A DNA stretch of 64,000 bases from PALSA-1316 sp964499365 (GTDB lineage Bacteria > Nitrospirota > Thermodesulfovibrionia > Thermodesulfovibrionales > UBA6898). Below the pieces are notes generated by a model that saw nothing but the letters and a program-made list of their open reading frames with translations, ran no database searches and was not told the origin of the DNA. Where the stretch lies: NCBI GenBank assembly GCA_964499365.1, contig CAZCKU010000003.1:62001-126000 (forward strand). Reading direction: 5' to 3'. Positions 25,558-34,560 of this stretch are shown piece by piece; within the stretch, counting starts at the first letter, position 1, and each line of letters begins with the position of its first letter. The translations under genes were made by a program, and so were the position numbers.

Positions 25558-25597
25558 CAAAAAAGGTAACATATAACTAATGTTGCCTTTTTTTTTG
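25558..25597 (+). terminator. Strong intrinsic terminator after the 63-residue peptide gene
   Basis: AAAAAAGGTAACAT pairs with ATGTTGCCTTTTTT (one G-T pair) around a 7-base loop, and the T-run continues. It separates the peptide gene from the peptidase gene, so the peptidase would need read-through or its own promoter. Confidence 0.85.
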
Positions 25598-25620
25598 GAA
25601 TAAAATACTAGGTAGAAAGA

Positions 25621-27318
25621 ATGGGGATGGAATCGGTGAATCAATATCGCCTTATCTGCTTCACTAATGATGAAGACATACAATATCTCGATAAATTAGG
25701 TCGGCCTCATTTGGGGAATGATGTCTTCAGGAATATACTTAAATATGTCATGAACAGATTATCCTGTAAATGTATTCTGGAAGAAAAGAAGTATATTGAT
25801 ATTGATTACAGGAACGAATATTCGAACCTCTATTCAAAAACCTTTACTAAATTTGATAGCACGTCAACAAGACTGCATTTTTTTGGTAAAGAGATAAAAG
25901 ATATTTCAGAAATTTTCGATTATGACCTGTCTTCGCTAAACTACTTAGGGTATGTGCTTCTTCGTCCAATCAATATTGGAAAGGTGGGTAGAACAATACT
26001 GAGATCTCACCGTGAATTTGATGACACATTCTACCCTCTATGCACAGAAAATTTTAGTGCTCACTTATTCGGACGAGAATTTATAATACATAATGGGACC
26101 CCTTTTATTTCACAGGATACAATGGTGATGGCTTGTGCCCAAGCCTCGATATGGACCGCTACTCATTACCTGCACAAGAAATTTAAATTCCCCAGAGTAC
26201 TACCATTTGATATAACTGAAAATGCATCGAAATCCTTGGGGTGGGATCAACGCAAAATTCCTACTGTAGGGCTAACTGTTTTTCAAATGATGAACGCTCT
26301 GAATAACATGGGATATTCACCAGTATTATTTTCTAAACCTATGGCAAGGGATTATTTTGACAATGATGAGCCGGGCGGGGAATTCAAAAAGGATAGTAAG
26401 AATTGGATTCCGCTCAGGACTATTTATAGCTATGTAGAATCTGGAATACCAGTGTTAATATCAGTACCAAAACATGCAATGACCGTAATAGGACACACGT
26501 TTGATCCTAATCCCGCTATTCGACTGAAAAAAGAGATAGAAGATAAAATAAGGCAGTTTGATGATGAAATAAAGAAGGAAGGTAAAAGTGACGTTAAACT
26601 TATTTTACCCAGTTATCTATGGACAAATGGTTTCGTTATTCAGGATGATAATTGCGGTCCATTCAGAATTTTGCCCATAGAAGATGAGGACTTCAATACT
26701 TTGAAGGACTATAGCGATCTATTGCCAACTGAGAGGAACAGTTATAAAACAGTGCAGGACATCGAGCATGTCATCGTTCCACTTCCTGAGAAGGTATACT
26801 TATTGGGACATGATGCTTATAATGTTGCTGAAAAATTGCTTGCAATGACTGAAATAGAATCATTTCTTTTGAAATCATTCAAGGAATATCAGAATGAATC
26901 TGCGCGGGATCTCTGGTCATTTATGCAGCCGGAATATGAAGAAAAGAATCCAGTAATAATCAGATGTTATTTTATGGATTCTTCTGAGTATAAAAAGAAA
27001 ATATTAAATGAAACAGATTCTGGTTTGCATGCAGCTGTTAAAGATGCCTACTTGAAAATGAACTTGCCCCATTATATATGGATTGCTGAAGTCACAACCG
27101 CTAATTTCTTATGTAACTCAAAGGAAAACGAAAGGCGTATATACGGAGAAATATTAATTGACTCCACAGCAAATAAATACGATTCTTCCAGAGCTTGTCT
27201 CTCTATGCATTTGCCAGGTTTATTGCTAGCAAACAATTTTGAGCCTGGTCAGTTTTTTATGGAACCATTTTTCTTCGACAAGGATTACCCTTATGCTCAC
27301 ATAAGTCGTAAAATATAA
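25621..27318 (+). CDS. C39-like (papain-fold) cysteine peptidase-type protein
   Basis: The 565-residue protein has an unrecognised N-terminal region of about 150 residues. A C39-like core follows: Gln165 and Cys172 in ISQDTMVMACAQAS, His285 in PKHAMTVIGH and Asp342 in FVIQDDNCGPF. This is the oxyanion-Gln, Cys, His, Asp order of papain-fold enzymes. There is no ABC-transporter domain and no membrane segment, unlike bacteriocin exporters, so it is a stand-alone cytoplasmic protein. Its C-terminal 200 residues form a second domain. It may cleave the 63-residue peptide or a host or invader target (inference). The start could be Met1 or Met3. Confidence 0.72.
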   Translation: MGMESVNQYRLICFTNDEDIQYLDKLGRPHLGNDVFRNILKYVMNRLSCKCILEEKKYIDIDYRNEYSNLYSKTFTKFDSTSTRLHFFGKEIKDISEIFDYDLSSLNYLGYVLLRPINIGKVGRTILRSHREFDDTFYPLCTENFSAHLFGREFIIHNGTPFISQDTMVMACAQASIWTATHYLHKKFKFPRVLPFDITENASKSLGWDQRKIPTVGLTVFQMMNALNNMGYSPVLFSKPMARDYFDNDEPGGEFKKDSKNWIPLRTIYSYVESGIPVLISVPKHAMTVIGHTFDPNPAIRLKKEIEDKIRQFDDEIKKEGKSDVKLILPSYLWTNGFVIQDDNCGPFRILPIEDEDFNTLKDYSDLLPTERNSYKTVQDIEHVIVPLPEKVYLLGHDAYNVAEKLLAMTEIESFLLKSFKEYQNESARDLWSFMQPEYEEKNPVIIRCYFMDSSEYKKKILNETDSGLHAAVKDAYLKMNLPHYIWIAEVTTANFLCNSKENERRIYGEILIDSTANKYDSSRACLSMHLPGLLLANNFEPGQFFMEPFFFDKDYPYAHISRKI

Positions 27319-27359
27319 CATTTGGATCGGGTTTATAAATTTGGAGGTGAATAGATACC

Positions 27360-27722
27360 ATGTCTGATATTGCAAAACATTTATTTTCAACGATGTTCCC
27401 GCAGGGTTTGTTTGGTTTTTGCCTGAAGACTTTTATAATTTCAATGTTTGCCTTGATCTCGGATATCGCATACACAAAGATTACGGGAAAAAAGTCTCTT
27501 CTCGGTTTAACCTATGGTCAGTGTACAGGGGTATCACGAGTTGTGTTTTTTTGGGGACTCGGTGCTTTTTTTGTTGCTTATTTTGGAGGGCTGGTAAGTA
27601 TTTTTCAATACAATATGCAAGCATGTATGGCTTTAGGGTTTGGTTGGCCTGCGATATTTCCTAGAGTAATTTCTAACATTCTTGAAAAAGAGCCCGCTCA
27701 GATGGGGATAGGAGTCGAATAA
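27360..27722 (+). CDS. Small multi-pass membrane protein
   Basis: The 120-residue protein has three hydrophobic segments at about residues 15-36, 61-80 and 83-105 and short charged ends. GGAGGTG precedes the ATG. It lies 41 bases after the C39-like gene and 1 base before the next gene, so all three are one operon. The family is not recognised; a membrane effector or anchor are both possible. Confidence 0.68.
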   Translation: MSDIAKHLFSTMFPQGLFGFCLKTFIISMFALISDIAYTKITGKKSLLGLTYGQCTGVSRVVFFWGLGAFFVAYFGGLVSIFQYNMQACMALGFGWPAIFPRVISNILEKEPAQMGIGVE

Positions 27723-27723
27723 T

Positions 27724-28152
27724 ATGACAATGAAAAGATATGCTTTATCTTTGTTGGGACGTCGAGAGTTATTATCAAAAACAGAAATCATAGGCCTTGT
27801 ACAGAAATATTGCAGGGAAAAAGGCTCATGCGAAGATTGGAGTGGCTCTGAGGCATTACTTTTTTTCTACAATTCAACTCAAAGAACTTGGCTTGTGGCA
27901 ACAAGGGAGAATCTATATTGTGTGCTAGATGATAGTAGTAACGATACGGCCAGCATTGAAAAATCTTTTACTAAGGATGATCTTATTGCCGGGAGCGAAG
28001 TTAAGGTAACCATTAATGTTAGCGATAGGGATGATATTTTTGGATTCGTAGATATAGCCGCCCAAAAGAAGTGGTTATACAATAAGAAGTTGTTTAATGA
28101 CATATCTATTAAGGCCGCCATACAAGAGCTAATCTCAAAGACAATGATTTGA
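27724..28152 (+). CDS. Hypothetical soluble protein ending the C39-like operon
   Basis: The 142-residue protein begins MTMKRYALSLLGRRELLSKT, then has a central domain of mixed strands (TWLVATRENLYCVLDD) and a helical C-terminus. No membrane segment and no known motif. It follows the membrane-protein gene by one base. IS21-type end repeats begin 7 bases after its stop, so an insertion bounded the operon here. Confidence 0.65.
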   Translation: MTMKRYALSLLGRRELLSKTEIIGLVQKYCREKGSCEDWSGSEALLFFYNSTQRTWLVATRENLYCVLDDSSNDTASIEKSFTKDDLIAGSEVKVTINVSDRDDIFGFVDIAAQKKWLYNKKLFNDISIKAAIQELISKTMI

Positions 28153-28158
28153 TTGCAT

Positions 28159-28250
28159 ATTCCGGCGAAACCGACCTGTCATTCCGCAGTGATAGCGGCC
28201 ACATGTCCCGGACATTCCGACCACTTTGGACAGCATAGCGAAGCTGGACT
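28159..28250. mobile_element. Relic of an IS21-family terminal region
   Basis: ATTCCG recurs at 28159-28164, 28181-28186 and 28214-28219, within blocks of the type CATTCCG...TGA...CGGCC. This is the tandem-repeat layout of IS21-family ends that bind IstA. No transposase gene remains here. It lies between the convergent C39-like operon and the JetD-like gene. Confidence 0.5.
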
Positions 28251-28339
28251 TTTTTATCTTACGTGTGGTTATCCTGGCCTGAACTACCCATTGGCACTAA
28301 ATATTGCACATCAAGAGTATGTATTATCTTTGTGACTGT

Positions 28340-29290
28340 TTAAGATCCCAAGAAAGTCAGCATCTCAGCCCTAAGCCTTTGGTCAAGCATGAAGGTCTCT
28401 TGGGAAAGCCCCTTTCCCTTTTCCACAAGCAGTCGAAGCGATGCAGGCATATCCAATGTATCCCATGGCTGCTTCAATTCATAGGCATTATCCATATACT
28501 CGTTAAAGAATGACGGCACAAAAAAAGAAAGTGGGCGGACTATCTGTGCAGCCAGCCGTTTTGCGATGTCTAACCCTTTAGGGTCAAGGTCCCCGAAATG
28601 TCGCCACTTCACCATTGGCAGGCTTTTCAAAAACTTGACGCAGGGAGCGATATCGTCGCCGGGGGATAACACAGCTGCAGCATTATCAGGAAGCGGCATA
28701 TCAATATACGCGCCCTTATTCTCACATGTAAGAATCACTTCAGGTATAGAGCCGGAAAACCCTTCCATACTCAGCCATGCCCTTTCCGGTATGGTAAATT
28801 CACTCAGCATAATGGCATATTCATAAAGATTTAGTTCGTGTCCACCAAAACAGGCAATAAGCCCTTTGTTCGGCCGCAGGCGCAGCACCCAGTCACGTGT
28901 AAGCATTCCCTGAGCCTGAATTGGAGAGCGATGCTTTGGTCCGCGGCCTGAGGTCGCATACCAGTTTCTCCTATTGATACACCCCCATTTATGTTGCGGG
29001 GAGCGCCGTAATGCGGGAAGGAGCCCGATATGTTCAGGGACATATGGGCTTTTCTTTGAACATTCAAGTAGTGCAAGATCGGACTCCCACGAAGGCAGCA
29101 GCTCTCCCATCCTTGTCGTTAATGGCCAACTCGCGCCGTCTCTCACTATCCACTCGCCATACCTTTTGCCTGCCTTAAGCCATCCCGCTGCCCGATACCG
29201 CTTAATTAGAGGCATACAGCGCTGGACTTCCTTACACCTGCTCTCTAAAAGCAACCGATAAAGGAGTGCTATTTCGACAGTGTCTCTCAC
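28340..29290 (-). CDS. jetD: JetD/MksG-like Toprim nuclease subunit of the SMC defence system
   Basis: This 316-residue protein has an N-terminal winged-helix-rich half (DUF3322-like) and a C-terminal Toprim-type domain. Metal-binding residues are Glu190 (ILTCENKGAY) and Asp234/Asp236 (HFGDLDPKGLDIAKR), with a terminal LDQR motif at 302-305. In Wadjet and MksBEFG systems this subunit cleaves plasmid DNA that the SMC complex has extruded into a loop. The start is GTG at 29290, overlapping the SMC gene stop (GTGA). It is shorter than many JetD proteins but the active-site motifs are intact. Confidence 0.85.
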   Translation of the reverse strand: MRDTVEIALLYRLLLESRCKEVQRCMPLIKRYRAAGWLKAGKRYGEWIVRDGASWPLTTRMGELLPSWESDLALLECSKKSPYVPEHIGLLPALRRSPQHKWGCINRRNWYATSGRGPKHRSPIQAQGMLTRDWVLRLRPNKGLIACFGGHELNLYEYAIMLSEFTIPERAWLSMEGFSGSIPEVILTCENKGAYIDMPLPDNAAAVLSPGDDIAPCVKFLKSLPMVKWRHFGDLDPKGLDIAKRLAAQIVRPLSFFVPSFFNEYMDNAYELKQPWDTLDMPASLRLLVEKGKGLSQETFMLDQRLRAEMLTFLGS

Positions 29291-32200
29291 GCAGTTGCGG
29301 CTTCCTGATCACTAAGGCGAATCTTTCTTATAATAAGCCTATCATTTTTTCTTACGAGGCCGTATAGCGTGCAGGGGTATTCCTGCTCGGTGTCGAGCTT
29401 TTGAGCGGTAACAATCAGCTGAAAACCTTCTCTCTTTCCAAATTCGATCACGGTTTTCATCCCCGCCGAATCAAGACGCAGAATCTCATCGATGGCGAAA
29501 AGGGGGGTAATCTGTTCCGGTTTGAGCTCGCCGCGGGCGGAGAGCGATCGAACGAGCATAAGGACTATAGCCAAACCACACCCAATTGATTCGCCGCCCG
29601 ACAATGTGGTAACACGCTCCCAATCGTTCCGCATTCGCCTTACTTCAATATAGAGGTCCATATATGTTCGGTAGTCCAAGAGGCTCTTCCCATCCATCTT
29701 GAGGTCCATCTGTGTAGAAAAATAATCCGCAAGCGCCATATCTACGGGACGTGAGCGATCTGAGAACATAAGTAACTGATCTGCAAAGCTTTCTAATGCC
29801 TTCAGCATAGACTGGTGGACCTGAACGCTTACACGCACCCCGGTTATATTCCCAAACTTAAGCGATTCACCAAATCTCCCCAATCTCCGGATCTTCTGTT
29901 TCTTATTATTTATTTCCGTATGGATATGGACATGTATATTTGTCGCTTCAATCTTAACCTCATTTTCGTAAAGGGCGAGGTCGGCATTCAGCTTGGAGCG
30001 CCTCTCTCGCATACCCTTCAATATGTCATCCCCCGCTACATCAAGTACTTCCGAGGGAATCTGCTCTGCCATGAGGTTATAAAGACGCGGCCAGAGTTTG
30101 GCGCAACTAACCTCATCGCCGGCGGCAGTCTCCTGGTCGGTAGCCGTCCGCCATGAAGATTGCGCTTCGAGCACCCTTTGGATATCCAGTATTCGCTTTG
30201 TCTGTTCTACCATATAGACCGAGTCGTCTTCTCGGTCCGCGCCTCCTGCTGCCTCCAAAAACTCATCATAATGAAGACCCAGGGCTGCTTGCATATTCAG
30301 GAGTTTTCTGCCCAAGACGTCGGTTTCCGCCGTTCTATCGGCCAGTAAATTCCCATCTTCTTCTATTTCTTCACGCAGCTCCGTTATCCTGGCTTCTATC
30401 TCATTACGCTGCACTTTCAATCTCACGATTTCTTCTTGATAAGGTCTCGTTACGTCGCTTAATTCCTTATCCAACCGCTTCTGCCGCTGTCTTGCGATCT
30501 GCAGCTCCCTGGAGGCAGAGTCTTTGTGCCCTTGCGCGGTTATCCAATCGCGCTTCATGGAATCTTCGTTTAATTTATTATCAAGGTAGAAGCGGATAAT
30601 ATCCTCGTTCTTCACGGCATCATGCTCAAGGTCTGTAGTCTTCTGTTCCTCTTCATCTTTCGCTTTTTTCCGGGCAAGCATCTGTGATATCTCCACTTCT
30701 ATCTGAGACCTTCTCCTGGCTCTTGCCTCCTCACCCAGTATCGCTTGCCTTTGCCTGCTTGCAACTGTAAATCCTCCCCCTCCATGCGGCACTACGAGCC
30801 ACTCACCAATTACTTTCGGCGCTTGTGCGGAAGGTGCCTTATCTCCCACCCAGAAAAGGTCGGGCAACATCTCGCTGGGAGTAATTTCCGTGAGCGCCTC
30901 CGGTGTAGTGCCGACGACGCCGGCTATCAGTCCGTTAAGGCTCATCTCGATTGCCGTAGCCTCAGTTTCAGTAACATTCTTATATGTCTCCTCTAAGGTG
31001 CGTGACTCAAGGAGCCCAGCCAGTGCCATCGTTCTTTTATCATCGGAAACACCAGACAGCGCGTTTTTCTCTTTCTGTAAGTTCTCTATATTGGCGTCTA
31101 TATCGTGCAGTTCCCGCCCCATTCGCTTCCTCTCGCTTTTCAGCCATTCCAAAAGCCAGGAATGATCCTTATCGGCATAAACCCCGGCCACACTCGCCCA
31201 TTTTTTTCTGCCGTTGGTTAATTGGGTATACCTTTGGTACACCGTTTCTTCGTGCAGCTTGGCAGCCGTCTCATCTTTGGCAAGCTGCAAAATTTGTTCC
31301 ACCAACAGACTGCGCTCTGCCTCTTTATTGCCCTTTACAGTGTTCTCGGTTTCTTGAGTTGTCTTTATCTCTTTATCGAGCTCTGGCAATTTTTTCTCTG
31401 CAGCTTCAACAGCTGCAGTATTTTCGGAAAGCATTGCCTTGAGAATGCCGATCTTTTCCCGACCGTCAGAGATCTTCTGCGTTACTCTCGCAAGCGCGGC
31501 GATGATAACTTTCTTCCCATTTCCCAGAACGGTATCCAGGATTGCAAGCTGCTTGTCAGCATCCCGGGCTGCCATTCGGGTCCTTAGTACTTGGTCTGTG
31601 CACTCCTGCAGCTTGGTGATTGTCTCCGGTATACGTGCCGCCTCGGGCAGCAGGTAATCTCTCAATCGCGCAGCCACTTCACTGGATATTCCGCCTTTAA
31701 AAGTTGTTTCGATCAATTTGCCATATAGCTGCCGGTCGCTATTTGCTACAAGATCGGTCGGGAGTACTCCGGCTGCGTAAAGGGCCTGACCGTATTCCCC
31801 CACTTTTTTAAGAATCTTAAGGTCTATGCCTTGCTGCGACAGTTTCTTTGTGAGTTCGCCAATATCGGGGAAATATTCCAGATCGCCAGCTTCCTCCGCC
31901 CGCATAAGTTCCTTCAGGGGCATTTCTCTGGGAGAGTTTTCTATAATCCACCTTTTGAACTCAGCCCGGCCGTCACTGACACTGACATGTATCCCGGCGA
32001 TCAGGCGTCCTTCCTGACGGGTAAGAATATCCAACACCACGTAAGCATACCCGTAGTTTGTGTCGATCAGATCAGCGATTACATCCACTCCCGCGCTATG
32101 AGGGTCTTTGACATCTGATATAGGGCGGATGTCAAGTATTTTTTTGTCGGGCAGCAATGCATAATTCAGACACATGATAAGCGATGACTTTCCGGCGCCA

Positions 32201-32307
32201 TTTGGCCCAAGCAGCGCAGTGAGTGTTTCATCGTCAAGACTTATCTGTTCGAAGTCGATGCTTTTCCAGCCGATGAAGGCCGCTGTCTTAATTCTGCCCT
32301 TAATCAT
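29287..32307 (-). CDS. jetC: Compact MukB/JetC-like SMC ATPase
   Basis: The protein has 1006 residues from the ATG at 32307, which overlaps the upstream gene by 8 bases and matches MukB-type N-termini (MIKGRIKTAAFIGWKSIDFE). Walker A GPNGAGKSS is at residues 34-42, ABC signature LSGGESIG at about 902-909 and Walker B PLFAIDE at about 935-941. Long coiled coils flank a hinge at about 430-530. The C-terminal head closely follows E. coli MukB from memory, including a SLLDYRTYMDLYIEV segment. MukB is about 1486 residues, so the arms here are much shorter. It is the motor that extrudes DNA loops. Confidence 0.9.
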   Translation of the reverse strand: MIKGRIKTAAFIGWKSIDFEQISLDDETLTALLGPNGAGKSSLIMCLNYALLPDKKILDIRPISDVKDPHSAGVDVIADLIDTNYGYAYVVLDILTRQEGRLIAGIHVSVSDGRAEFKRWIIENSPREMPLKELMRAEEAGDLEYFPDIGELTKKLSQQGIDLKILKKVGEYGQALYAAGVLPTDLVANSDRQLYGKLIETTFKGGISSEVAARLRDYLLPEAARIPETITKLQECTDQVLRTRMAARDADKQLAILDTVLGNGKKVIIAALARVTQKISDGREKIGILKAMLSENTAAVEAAEKKLPELDKEIKTTQETENTVKGNKEAERSLLVEQILQLAKDETAAKLHEETVYQRYTQLTNGRKKWASVAGVYADKDHSWLLEWLKSERKRMGRELHDIDANIENLQKEKNALSGVSDDKRTMALAGLLESRTLEETYKNVTETEATAIEMSLNGLIAGVVGTTPEALTEITPSEMLPDLFWVGDKAPSAQAPKVIGEWLVVPHGGGGFTVASRQRQAILGEEARARRRSQIEVEISQMLARKKAKDEEEQKTTDLEHDAVKNEDIIRFYLDNKLNEDSMKRDWITAQGHKDSASRELQIARQRQKRLDKELSDVTRPYQEEIVRLKVQRNEIEARITELREEIEEDGNLLADRTAETDVLGRKLLNMQAALGLHYDEFLEAAGGADREDDSVYMVEQTKRILDIQRVLEAQSSWRTATDQETAAGDEVSCAKLWPRLYNLMAEQIPSEVLDVAGDDILKGMRERRSKLNADLALYENEVKIEATNIHVHIHTEINNKKQKIRRLGRFGESLKFGNITGVRVSVQVHQSMLKALESFADQLLMFSDRSRPVDMALADYFSTQMDLKMDGKSLLDYRTYMDLYIEVRRMRNDWERVTTLSGGESIGCGLAIVLMLVRSLSARGELKPEQITPLFAIDEILRLDSAGMKTVIEFGKREGFQLIVTAQKLDTEQEYPCTLYGLVRKNDRLIIRKIRLSDQEAATA

Positions 32308-32935
32308 TGCGTTCCTCTTCATCATCAGTTGCAGAGCCTTCTTCGGCAGTATCCTTGAATAGAATTCCCTTGGCGATAGCCAGGTGGAGCCGGGCGGCTT
32401 CGTCCGGGTCATTGTCATACCGTGCAACGTCGGCAAAACGGTTGATCGCTTCAGTGGGGTAAATCACATCATCCTTCACCTTAATAAAGTATAGGTCCTC
32501 CAGCAAGCGCAACGCTTTCAATATTTCTTCTCTAATGGTTGCGTCTGAGCTGGCCTCCCTTTTCTTAGGGGCATAAACGTTCAAAAGCGTCTGCCGGGGA
32601 ACGGTCGTTTCCATTGATACAAGAAGTCCCTTTATAGTAAGCTTGCCTGCTGTCGTTGTTATTTCGGGCTCTCTCATCTTGAGGCAAATAAACGTGCCCG
32701 TGTGTACACAAGACATTGGCATGAGCTTCGTCCTGATAGCGCTACCGTCAGAAATCAGAAAATAAAAGCCATCCTGGTGCTGCACCAGCGAACACCCGTA
32801 GCGCTCGTAGAACAATTTGAATTCGTCAAAGTTATCGGAGACGAAGTGATAGACATCAAGATCGGACCTGTTGATATGCCCGCCTCTTCTAAGGATCAGG
32901 TCTGCACTTACAAAATGCGCCTTCTCGTATATCAA
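32300..32935 (-). CDS. jetB: MukE/JetB-like condensin subunit
   Basis: The 211-residue protein has the winged-helix layout of MukE. It opens with LILRRGGHINRSDLDVYHFV and continues LFYERYGCSLVQHQDGFYFL; E. coli MukE has RSGRHIGLDELDNHAFL and a matching FY..RY..L..GFFYL run (from memory). Near the C-terminus INRFADVARYDNDPDEAARL also matches MukE. It bridges the kleisin to DNA and the SMC heads. It is coupled by 4-base and 8-base overlaps to its neighbours. The acidic tail (DDEEERND) is also MukE-like. Confidence 0.88.
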   Translation of the reverse strand: MIYEKAHFVSADLILRRGGHINRSDLDVYHFVSDNFDEFKLFYERYGCSLVQHQDGFYFLISDGSAIRTKLMPMSCVHTGTFICLKMREPEITTTAGKLTIKGLLVSMETTVPRQTLLNVYAPKKREASSDATIREEILKALRLLEDLYFIKVKDDVIYPTEAINRFADVARYDNDPDEAARLHLAIAKGILFKDTAEEGSATDDEEERND

Positions 32936-34263
32936 CGTTTTTTCACCACTGTCAGGTCCTCAATCTCAAGCGTTTCAGAAATCCTTTTCCACGGTCTCTC
33001 GCGGGACAACAGCTCGCCACGACAAAGAAGATTCTCCATAAGAAAAGGTAAATGATAGACAAGCCTGTTTTCCGCATTGCCCGAAGCGTGGGCAGTCAGC
33101 AGTACATCGGACATATGCATCTCTGCGCCTATAGGATATTCCTCTATAAATCGAGAGTATTGGTCCCGCAGGCCGTCTAGGACAATATTAACCACCTCGT
33201 GGCTATAGTCGCACTTAGGTTTACGAGGAGCCTTTTGGGGTTCTGACTTATAACGGTAATCCTCCCTCATGCGCATCAATTTCGGTTCATCAGTGAAGCT
33301 TAGTGACCAAGAAGGTTCTAGAGCCACGGATTTCTTGAGTGCCTCGGTAATGCGCCTTTGGCGATCGATATAGATAACGGTTCTGAGAAAACTGTGGACA
33401 ACGTTGTGATGTTCAACCCAATCAGTCGCCCGTTGCGTAGTCCATTGTATGACGGCATTCAGCAGCCGCTCGATCTCGTTGCACACATCCTCGGTCTCAT
33501 GGAATCCCCTAGAAACGCCCATGTCCTCAATTTTGTTAATAAGGGATAGTGCTGTACTGGCTGAAGCAAGGGTGACTTCCTGCAGGTCGCCAATGGTTCT
33601 TAAGACCTGCTTTAACTGCTCTTCGCAGAAGGTTATCGATGCTTCGGAACTCTCCGTTAGAAGCGAAGGAATAAAATTGCGGAGGTCTTGGTGTTGTCTG
33701 TCAAGCGCACGCTGATGCCTCTGGACGTTCACCAACATGTCTTTCAGCACAACCTGTATCTGCAACAGTACATCAGTATGCCACTGTTGTTCATCATGGA
33801 TATTTCCTGCCTCCAAAGAGATGCTCAGTGTTTGACTGTTAAAAGCCTTCAAGATCACAGCAAGGGGCTCTCCTGAGAACTTGGAATGTTCGAAATGCCA
33901 TGTAGCCACGCTTTCCCCCAGTGCCGTAACCTGGTATTCGGTGTCGTCGGAAGTCACAAGACGGCTCATGTCGGAACGCACAAGGCATTCTGCTCGGATC
34001 AGTCTATTGAGGGACTCGGTACGACGCTTCTCTGTCCCTTGAATATCGCTGGGGATTATACTATCAAGTCTCCCGGCAACAGTGCGTATTTCCGACTCTG
34101 TGATGGCAAAGCCCGCGTCTCCTCGCGCCTCTAGATATCTCCACAATAACACGAGAAGTGCTATATCGCGGGGACCAATAGCAATGTGCCGATCCTCCTC
34201 GATGACGGACTGAGCGGCACTTAATGCCTGAGCCGGATCGACGTTGTCACTACTGGGCGTCAT
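32932..34263 (-). CDS. jetA: MukF/JetA-like kleisin subunit
   Basis: The 443-residue length equals that of MukF. An N-terminal winged-helix domain (about 30-130) is followed by a helical middle region with HNVVHSFLRTVIYIDRQRR and PSWSLSFTDEPKLMRMRED. These align with the E. coli MukF segments HVHKFIRTAIDMDKNR and PWALTYANADRLLDMRDEE (from memory). The C-terminal domain would bind the second SMC head. It closes the ring of the DNA-extruding complex. The start overlaps the winged-helix gene by 4 bases. Confidence 0.88.
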   Translation of the reverse strand: MTPSSDNVDPAQALSAAQSVIEEDRHIAIGPRDIALLVLLWRYLEARGDAGFAITESEIRTVAGRLDSIIPSDIQGTEKRRTESLNRLIRAECLVRSDMSRLVTSDDTEYQVTALGESVATWHFEHSKFSGEPLAVILKAFNSQTLSISLEAGNIHDEQQWHTDVLLQIQVVLKDMLVNVQRHQRALDRQHQDLRNFIPSLLTESSEASITFCEEQLKQVLRTIGDLQEVTLASASTALSLINKIEDMGVSRGFHETEDVCNEIERLLNAVIQWTTQRATDWVEHHNVVHSFLRTVIYIDRQRRITEALKKSVALEPSWSLSFTDEPKLMRMREDYRYKSEPQKAPRKPKCDYSHEVVNIVLDGLRDQYSRFIEEYPIGAEMHMSDVLLTAHASGNAENRLVYHLPFLMENLLCRGELLSRERPWKRISETLEIEDLTVVKKR

Positions 34264-34550
34264 TGTACATACCGTATGAAAGCGGGGTTCACCTTATAAT
34301 GATAGGACAGCCCTACTTTTACCCCGCGCAGCAGGAACCCTTTCTCGCAAAACTGTTTCATGGTAAGAGTTATCCTTGGCCGAGTGATCCCCAGCTTAGC
34401 CTCGAGATCGGCCTTTGATACTATCTCTCCGGATGGCGGCAGTGTGATAATAAGATGCCAAAAAACCTTGCTTTGCATCATAGTCATCGGATGCCTTAAA
34501 AGAGCCATTGCGCCCTGGTTGGTTACTATAAATGATCTATCGGTTTTCAT
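34260..34550 (-). CDS. Winged-helix DNA-binding protein, first gene of the SMC operon
   Basis: The 96-residue protein contains a winged helix: MMQSKVFWHLIITLPPSGE, KADLEAKLGITRPRITLTMK and FCEKGFLLRG. It recalls plasmid RepL-type or MarR-like small wHTH proteins. It is not one of the four standard Wadjet genes but is translationally coupled to jetA. The promoter just upstream overlaps an inverted repeat, so it is most simply an autorepressor of the system; a DNA-recognition subunit is an alternative. Confidence 0.75.
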   Translation of the reverse strand: MKTDRSFIVTNQGAMALLRHPMTMMQSKVFWHLIITLPPSGEIVSKADLEAKLGITRPRITLTMKQFCEKGFLLRGVKVGLSYHYKVNPAFIRYVQ

Positions 34551-34560
34551 TCAGTTTGGA

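Noticed and set aside
19745..28340. CRISPR-associated transposon (CAST)
   Set aside because: TnsABC and TniQ are present, but I saw no Cas12k or Cascade gene and no regularly spaced repeat array within the window.
30153..31657. Long plus-strand open frames opposite the SMC gene
   Set aside because: They are shadows of the GC-rich coiled-coil coding strand, with no ribosome sites and no recognisable products.
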